Part shown: positions 38,401 through 47,400 of the stretch, piece after piece | Numbering within the stretch: the first letter of the stretch is position 1 | Layout: the number at the start of each line of letters is the position of its first letter | Origin: Hippopus hippopus | Taxonomy: Eukaryota; Mollusca; Bivalvia; Cardiida; Cardiidae | Reading direction: 5' to 3' | Assembly: GCA_946811185.2 (NCBI GenBank) | Contig: OX328096.1 | Span: 46,762,252-46,826,251, forward strand | Length of the DNA stretch: 64,000 nt | The notes under the pieces: generated by a model | What the model saw: only the letters and a program-made list of their open reading frames with translations | Told to the model about the DNA's origin: nothing | Databases searched by the model: none | Made by a program: the position numbers and the translations under genes

Positions 38401-41400
38401 AGCCTAAAATAGCCTTCCCACACTGATCTCCTTTAGATTTTGACAACATGAGCAGCAGAACTTCTCCAACATTTGTCTGTAATGCATGCTGTTTGCTTAG
38501 CAGAAACTTTTTAAGGACTGTCAAGATGGTCTGATCATCTTTCTTCACTGACAACAGTGCTTGACAACTTGAATCATCCTCTGATAGTTTTTTCAATAAT
38601 CCTGTGAAAAAAAGACAAAATAAATAACATATCATATTCTTTTTATTTAGATGTCAGAGAAAGATAATAAATCTGTTTCATTTTATCAGATAAGCATTCT
38701 ATATTGTTTTTTTATGCACATCAATTTGTACAGAGTAACCAGAGATGTTTGTTTATGCCCAAGTTATATTTTCTTTTTCCCCGCTGAGAATTTGTATTGT
38801 AAGTTGCATGAATTTCAATGAAATCATAATTGCATGTCACCTAGTCCATTTAACTGAGATTCCTTCCTCTGGGCCACGGTCAACAGTGCAAGGGTTCCAA
38901 TTTGGAGGTTCTGTAAGAGTCTTGGAGACATCTGTGTTTGTAATGGGGACAGGAAAATGAAAATGTAAGCCAACTCAGACTGAATTTTCTCTCCACAAAA
39001 ACAAAGGTCTTCTGCAAATTTGTGTAGTAAACTATCTGAAAAAAGAAACAGACAAGAGCGGCAAATTGTCGCAAGATACGCCCGTCCAACCGCCAGTTGT
39101 CGAGGGGGTATAATAATCGTAAAGGGCAGGTAATGCAACAAACATGTTTACCAAGTCTCAAGTCAATTTGACTTGAGGTGACAAAGTTCCATTCCGGACA
39201 AGCAAGAAATACTGTAAAAATGAAGATCAAAGTGGAATTACTCAAAATCCGCGCTAGGTAGAGTTATTGTTCTTGCACACTGTACTCTGTAATATTGCAA
39301 CAAACATGCTTACCAAGTTTGAAGTCATTCTGACTTGAGATGACAAAGTTATATTCCTGACAAGCACTAAATGCTGTAAAAATGACGATCAAAGGGAAAT
39401 AACTCAAAGACAGCATGAGGTAGAGTTATAATTTTTATGCACTGCACTTCCAAATATTGCAACAAATAAGCATACCATATTTCAAGTCATTCCTACTTAA
39501 CATGACAGTTTTGCTCCGTACAAGCAAGAAATGCTATAAAAATGAAGATCAAATGGGGAATAACTCAAAATTCGTTCTAGGAAGAGTTATGGTTCTTGTG
39601 CACTGCACTCCATAATTTTTCAACAATCATGCATGCCAAATTTGAAGATGTTCAGACTAGAGATGACAAAGTTATATTCCGGACAAGCAGAAAATGCTGT
39701 AAAAATGACGATCAAAGGGAAATAACTCAAAGACAGCATGAGTTATGGTTCTTTCGCACTGCACTCCATATTATTGCAACAAACACAAATGCCAAGTTTC
39801 AAGTCAATCGGACTGGAGATAACAAAGTTATGCTCTGGACAAAGAACTGTATGCCGCTTGCCCGCCCAGACGCCCGCCCGTACGCCATGGGTGATCCCAT
39901 AATACGTCCCGTCTTCGACAGGCGTATAAAAAAAAAAGATGTCACACTGAATGATGTCTGATTAATTTTCCCCATCAGTTGCCTTGTGGCTGGATCAGGG
40001 GACAGACATCAAAGGGTCATAACTCCTGTAGTAGTTGACCATAATGAAGATTTCAAGTGCACAAGTTCTCTTCGTAGGAAGGCATAAAATTTCAGCCTAA
40101 TTTGTTGAAAACTGTTAGTAGGAAAATAAGGCATAACATTGTATTGACAGACAAATATTTTTTTTGAAAAAAACATATAAACTAAAACTTAATTAAATCT
40201 TATAAACCATAACTTACAATTCCAAATATACACATACAATAATTCTGATTTTAATAGTACCTGTTTTTTGTTGTGGTTTTGAAATTTTTGTATACATATG
40301 AGTGACACAATATCAACATTTAAGTGTAGCTCATTGATTTTGCTACATGGCCAGTCTGTTATGAGGATGAAATTAAAACATTAAAGAGTGTTTTACCATT
40401 CATGTTCTGAATATTCATGGGTTTTACATGAATATCATTTTTTTTTCAGATGGCAAAGTTTTATAATCATTTTTATGCAAAGCATTTGCAGACAACAACT
40501 TCAATTTGGCTGAAATAATGGGATATGTCTAAGAAAGGATAGAAGACATTGTGGGAAAATGAGAAAATACTGGTTATCAGCTTTTTTCTCCTTTTTTTGC
40601 AATACTTCCGTAAGCCATCTGAGTCAGTGTCATTAAAAACTCGGATTGTATCAGGTAAAAGGTTAATGAGCCACAGCTCAATTCTGTTTTGTAACGACTC
40701 ATAATGTGTGCAAAATTCTGACTAACACAGCCAAGAAATTTAAACCTATGTGTACTTTTACTGTCTGCCCTTTATTTTGACATTCTAAGGCTTTATAACT
40801 GTATTGAATAAACTTCAAATAATAAGCATATATTAACCCTTATCCTCCTAAATAACCAATATGAAACATTCAAGCCGATAGTAAAAAACCCAAATTTTGC
40901 CATTTCAAAGGTAGTTTTGGGAGAAAGAAATTTCCTTATCAGAGAGTGTAGATACAGGATAAGACTGCACATTCTGAGCAGGATATGTTTGAACCTTCTG
41001 TGCAGTCTGGTCTTGATCTACACTGTCCGCAAAAGGTCAGTGAGTCGCACTTAGCAGCCTAAGGGTGAAAAGATTTGCTATCAAATCAATGAAGTATGAA
41101 CAAGAATCTCTTAGGTAATGCCTGTATATATTAGCTGCCAACTTACATTAATTTGGCTCTTAATCAAAACCTAAGCCTGGAGAGAGATGGTACCATTCAT
41201 TTCTTGGAACAAAACTCAACCAATTTCTCATTTTCATACATTTTTTTTTTTTGTGTTAACCCTGTACCAAACAAGTCTGTGTTTTAACAATCTGAGAAAG
41301 AAGGAACCCTTTTGAAAATATTGTGCAAAAAGAAGAAAGTGCTGATTACCAGCATTTTCTTTTCTAACAATGTTTTCAACCCTTTAAGAGAGCTTAAGTC

Positions 41401-44400
41401 CATTTGTACAAAATTTCAATTTTATCATCTGCAGATTTTTTTAATTTGAAAGTCTTAAAAATTTGATTTTTGCAAAAGGGTTAAACCATCCCAGAGCAAG
41501 ATATGTTTGAACCTTCTAAAAGCTATTACAAATCAAACAAAGGTAAAATTGTGGGGAGGGAAAATGTTGTTTTTCAGATAACATAGTGAGGGAATAGGAG
41601 CATTTGCATGTTACAAGCAGTTGCCTCTCTTTCCCAACATATTTTCCAGAACTAAAATGAATGGAAAGTAAAAAGCCACATTTATACAATGATGGGTTTG
41701 CTCCTGACCAAACAGTCATGTGTTTTCATGACCCTGAGAAAGGCTTTGAAAACAGTAGCCAGCATTTACTCTTTCTTCCACAATGTTTTCTATCACTTCA
41801 AACACATATACCGTCATTTGAGTCATATTTAATCTGCTGTCTGCATATGCTTTCAAAATTGACAAGTTTTGTCCTATGGTAAATTGGTAGATGAAATTTC
41901 ATAGTTTTGCCAGTGCTTGTCATAATCTAGTAGCCAGTATTGTGATTTTTGCTGAATTTTCTGGCAGAAATTCTGTTTCGATGTTGATTAATTACTAGCA
42001 GCTGTAACACATTTAATTCAAGTGAGATAGCAAAGCAAAAATTAATACCCAGTGATTCATTTACCTGCGCGCCCTGCGGGAATGGCGCATAAAAATCACT
42101 GAGGACGCAGATTTTTAAAAGATGTGCATCTCTTGGGCGCATACATTTGCCAGTTGGTGCACTGCACTTCGGATTTTAAGAGCGACTGCGTTCCGAGTTT
42201 ATCTTTTAGAATATTCTACTTTATTATTTACCTATCTATGATCCGAGTAAAATACGGGCGTTATCTAACTCGCCAATACAACTTGACAGAAAATTTTTCC
42301 ATATCAGTCTAGTATCAGTCTAGTACCGTGCGTAGAGCATAATTGTGTACACAGACTACTTCTGTGTATTGACGTTCGGGTCTTATCGCCGAATTCCTAA
42401 CACGTTCGGCCTGCATGATGAAGCACAAAAACCCCATTTTTAGTGTATTCATAGCTGTTTCATCTGTTATTTCTCGTCTACATTTTTCAGAAATTGTTTC
42501 TATGCAAAACGTACTTTTGTCCGATATCAATGCCCATTACATAAACATGTGTTGCTTCGACAGGGTATTTCCATATACTTCTGTACGATACACTCGTGAA
42601 CTTAAGAATCGCGATTCAAAATCACAAGCTTGACTTGCCTCCTGCGTAAAAAAGAAAAGAAATGTACTTTTTTTGACACCGACAGTGATATAACAACCAC
42701 TGACTACCTTTTCAGTGTTTAAGAAATAATTTTCTTAGCCACATTTGTTGTCTTTTTTCTTGTAGCGGCTCGAGGTAGCAACCGCCATTTTTAAATGCAT
42801 ACTGATCTATGCAGACTTACTGTAGGATATTCATACGCCATTAATAAATATTGTACATAAATACAAATAAATGAAGTTCTCCGATCTTTGGTTATTCGTA
42901 TTGATCTTGTGATGTTTCTTTACGGTTATTGTGGTGAGGTATATAATAAAAGGAATATTACAAGAGTCTCATCCTATATGCACCTCTCAGTGTTCCCGCT
43001 CACAAATTATTGCGTAAATCACGTTATAGAATTGAAATTCATGTAACGAATTTTGGTTACACGCGAGACCTCACGTAAGAAAAAAAAATGTAAAATAAAA
43101 AACATTATCCGATTAACTTGTGTAAAATGACAGGATTTGAAGTTACTTGCTACCCTTATTGATAAATTATTGTCAAATCACACGGTAATACCTATCCGTA
43201 AATTAATACACATGAAAAAATGCCCGATGCAAAAAACACGGAAACCCATGACACAACAAAATGTTCCTTTTGACATTGTCCGATTAGAGTCACTTCAGAC
43301 CGTCTTTTCAGCTTTAAGCAGTAAATTTCCACAGATATCTTATTATACATGTAACAGACTTTTGTGCTGCAAATCATCAATATTGATTGCTTTACCTCTA
43401 GTTGAGAACCATTATTGTCATACCCTCTAATATGAAATCTTACCCCCAGATTGACAGCTCAGGGGTAGGTGTACCCTTGAAATAAAATGCTAGTGGGAAC
43501 ACCGCTGAGTCACCTTTACACAGGCAACTCGACATGATCCGACCACGCAGAAATGCAGACTGTTGTAATATTCCATGTGCAGCACCTACAGTTTGCGAGG
43601 GTAAGGCTAATTTTGATTGGTCGCTGAAAATCAGCAGTGTTCTTACAATACAATTTGACAAGTGTGGCTTCCCATGGAAAACAAAAGTAACATTTGTTAC
43701 AGTTTGGGTAGCGATTTGTGGGTTTTTCCGACTTGGCAAGTGCAACGATTTTAACAAATTTGGATACAACAAAAAGGGGCGCATAAATTTCACAGATGTA
43801 CCATACTCTTCAAGGGTAGTGGGCCCCGTGTCCCACTGTTCAAATTTGTAAAAATATCACTGAATACCATAAGTAAATAAACTGTATGTGTCAAATTATG
43901 GTGACAGCCGAAGATATTGCCAATGATCAGTATTATCTCCATATCCAAAATGTTATAAGGACTATCTCTGTACTACTATAGTCACCATTTTCTGTATTTT
44001 ATTTTCTCTTTTCTTTACTGTGGAAAAGTCATAAAATTATGCCATATAGGATGGTGAAAAATAATTATCAACCATAACACTGACTTGCCAAACACAAGCT
44101 GTTTCAGAACAAGCAACTGCCATTTGTCAAACAATATAAAAGTTTAGAAGTTCATTTTTATCAATACGAGTTTCAAAAGATCCAGATATGGTATTTCAAA
44201 TTTGGAAAGGGTTGAATACAGGTACTCAACAATTTAGAAAATATCTTGGTTTTTTTTGCTAGTACCATGACAGATATATATCAGTAACTTATCTGATAAT
44301 ACAGACAGTGAGATTTTCAAGTTCTACTTAAGTGATGCTTAAATTTACATGATATGATAAGAAACCCTAAAGGGTGCCAACAATTGATACAGCATAGGTG

Positions 44401-47400
44401 GAATGAACACCCTTTCTGTACAATTTTACAACTTTTTATGCATTTTTATTGACAGCTTAGGCAAAGGAGCTGGTTTCCTCATCATTCAAAGTTGACAATT
44501 TCCTCTTATGTGCTTCTGTGGCCAGTATAGATCAAGATCAAACTGTACAAGACAAGAAAATCTGATCTTGAGGTACAATGTTCACTGTGCTGAGCCACTT
44601 TGGACAATAGTCTTGAAAATGTATTTTCTTTTTGGTAATCTGTTTGAATACTTTGATTTTGTTTATTTGGCCCTTTAAGGTTTAAGAAAGCTTTTCCAGT
44701 ACAAGGGTTTACTTATAATGCTACTTAGGCCTAACCAAAAAATATCTGTGTTTAGTGTTTTGGTCCGAGATGCTGTAGGTAGGGTAGGTAGGGATAAAAA
44801 AATTTTTTTCCAAAAACTTTTTACATGGACCATGTACCAAAATCACACCCGACAGATCTTTTTTTTCCAATCATAGCATAAAAAGTTTAGGATCTGCAGC
44901 ATTTTCTAGGTAGGGTAGGGAAACCCTAAAGACGGTATTTTTTTTTTTAGGCCTTATTATAGATTTGGCCTTTTTCTATTGATTAAAAAGTTTTGAATTT
45001 CTTTTCTAAGCACATTTGCAGTTAAAACAGATCTTTGAATATGTTTCACGGGTCAAGATCAAGATAGAATTCTGGACCCAATCTTACCTGGAATTTTACA
45101 TCTATATGTTGCTTAACCAACTATGTTATGGCTTTTTACAGAGACGTCACTTGTAGGGCAGGTGATACAAAGAAAATGCATGGAAAAGGAAAGAATCAAT
45201 CTTGAATGATATGAAAAATATTGTGCAGAAAGGAAGCCATTGCTTGCAACAAGCAGTTGTACCTTTTCTCCATAATTTTTTCCCAAAGCTGCACACTGCA
45301 GGGATGTAAAACTCATTATGTATTGCAATGTGGTGATAAGCATAGAAATAGCCATGACAATACTACTAATTTGATCCATGTGTTGGTACTTACTATAATC
45401 TAGTATCAGTTTGTTGGCCAGTCCAGGTAGCTGATACAGCAATTTACCTATCAGCATGTAATATGGTACCATCTTGTTGTGATCTCCAGTGGCCTCCATC
45501 TGTTAGATAATGAATGGTTAAGTTTGTAGATAGGTGAGGTACTCAGAGGCAGCCTGAATATACCGGTCAAAAAGCAACAATTGTTAACATTAAAAGCACT
45601 TTTCACAACTATATTTACCTTTGTGGCCAGTGTAGATCAAGATTAGGCTCCACTAAACATGCAGTCTCATCTTTGGTCTACACTGTCCACTTTGCTCAGA
45701 TATTCTGGACGAGAGTAACCCTAAAACTGCAATTATTTGGGTCTTATTTCTAGACTGAAAATGCTTGCTGCATATATTTTCTGCTCCAAGAAATAACGCT
45801 GTATCCATTTCTATACAAATATGAGGTTTTATACCTCTGCAGTTAACGGTTTTTGGAAAGCATTGTAAAAAGGAGCAGTGGCTTGTTACAACCAACTGCT
45901 CCTTCTCCCACATTTCCAAAAGCTGTCCACTGCAAGAGCCTTGAAAGTTTTGGTTATTGGTTGAGATATGTAACAAATGCCCTGACTCTCTGTTAAAGTA
46001 TATTGTGTTCTTATTTTTGTAAAAATATCTCTTGTACTATGACTGTGAATTTACAAATCCCCAAAAGTTTGGTTTTCCTGAAATTGTTATTTTATGCATT
46101 TTATTACCAAAACAAAGGATAATAGTATTTTAGTCTGTTTCTGTCACTATCACCAACAATGAATAACCTTAACTCTTTACCAAACAACAACATTTTGGAA
46201 CTGTCCAAATTAAAAGCATTTTCAGACGACAAATTGAATGTAACAAAAAAAAAAAAAATGATGATTTTAATCGTATAAAGGGTAGAAAGTATTGCTGGAA
46301 AAGGAGAAAACCCTTCTTCCTCAGGGCCACTGAAACACGGAATTGTTTGGTAAAGACTTAAGATCTGATTTATGGATGAATTGTGAAACTTGGTTTTTAA
46401 CCACGTTTTAAATAGTATTTTAGTTACAACACAGGGAAAGGAATCTAGCAAGACATTCCTGAATACCCCTCATCAATTCTGATTCTCTAAAATGATTTTG
46501 TTTCTCCAAATAAAACCGACAAGATGTTCAGCCACAAAATCTGAACAACCTATCAAAGAGTATAATTATCACCAATAACCCTCATGATGATTTCGGCAAC
46601 TTCCATTTACTTTGCATACAGCACAGATCAAGTTCACACTTACTAGTCTGCTTCTTTGATAGGTATGCAGAACAAAGCTTTTACAGGCATAATGTCCATT
46701 ACAGTAAAAAACCAGTTGAACATATTCACCTTTTCAACAATATTGTCCACTACTGATGTGACAAGATCTTCTGAACCAATCATCTGTGTCAGCTTAATTA
46801 TTGCTGAAAATGTGAAGCACAGTATGACGTATCAACATACAGTTTCTTCAGTTTATTTTAACATTTTACTCTCTTGAACAAATCTGTTGGAAAGAACTTT
46901 AAGTCTTTGTTTCTCATTAATAAAGGATAAATACATAAATGTGCATAAAAAAAAAATAAAAATGAAAAACTGCAGAGTGTGAGCAATTTATATTTTTTTT
47001 TTCTGTCTCAGTGTTTTGAAATGTTCTGTTTGCTGGAGAAAAGAGTTGACTGAAGGAGGTTATGTTTAATGCTATTTTGGCATCTAGAAGCACAGAACTG
47101 AAAAAGTATTCTACATTTATATAACCTATCTGTCATAATGTATACCTTTTTTTTCTCAGTAATAAACATTCATTTATTGTCTGTTAGTTGCACAGCCAGT
47201 TATAGAGTAACCATACAACTACAACTTTTTGCTACCATGCACAATTTTTTCACTTTCCAATGATACCTTTGTTATACCATTCAAAAAAAAAAATCATTTC
47301 CTCTTACACTTAAAATGATGAACATAATTTTCAACGCTTTTTGCAGACTGTGTAGACTGCATGGAATGTGCAGCCTGATCTTGAATCTACACTGACCGAT

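Noticed and set aside
39596..39961. 121-codon frame
   Set aside because: Lies within the 162-bp-repeat element; repetitive DNA read in frame by chance.
43534..43851. 105-codon frame and its antisense 117-codon frame (43440-43793)
   Set aside because: No recognised motif, no splice context; both strands open by composition.
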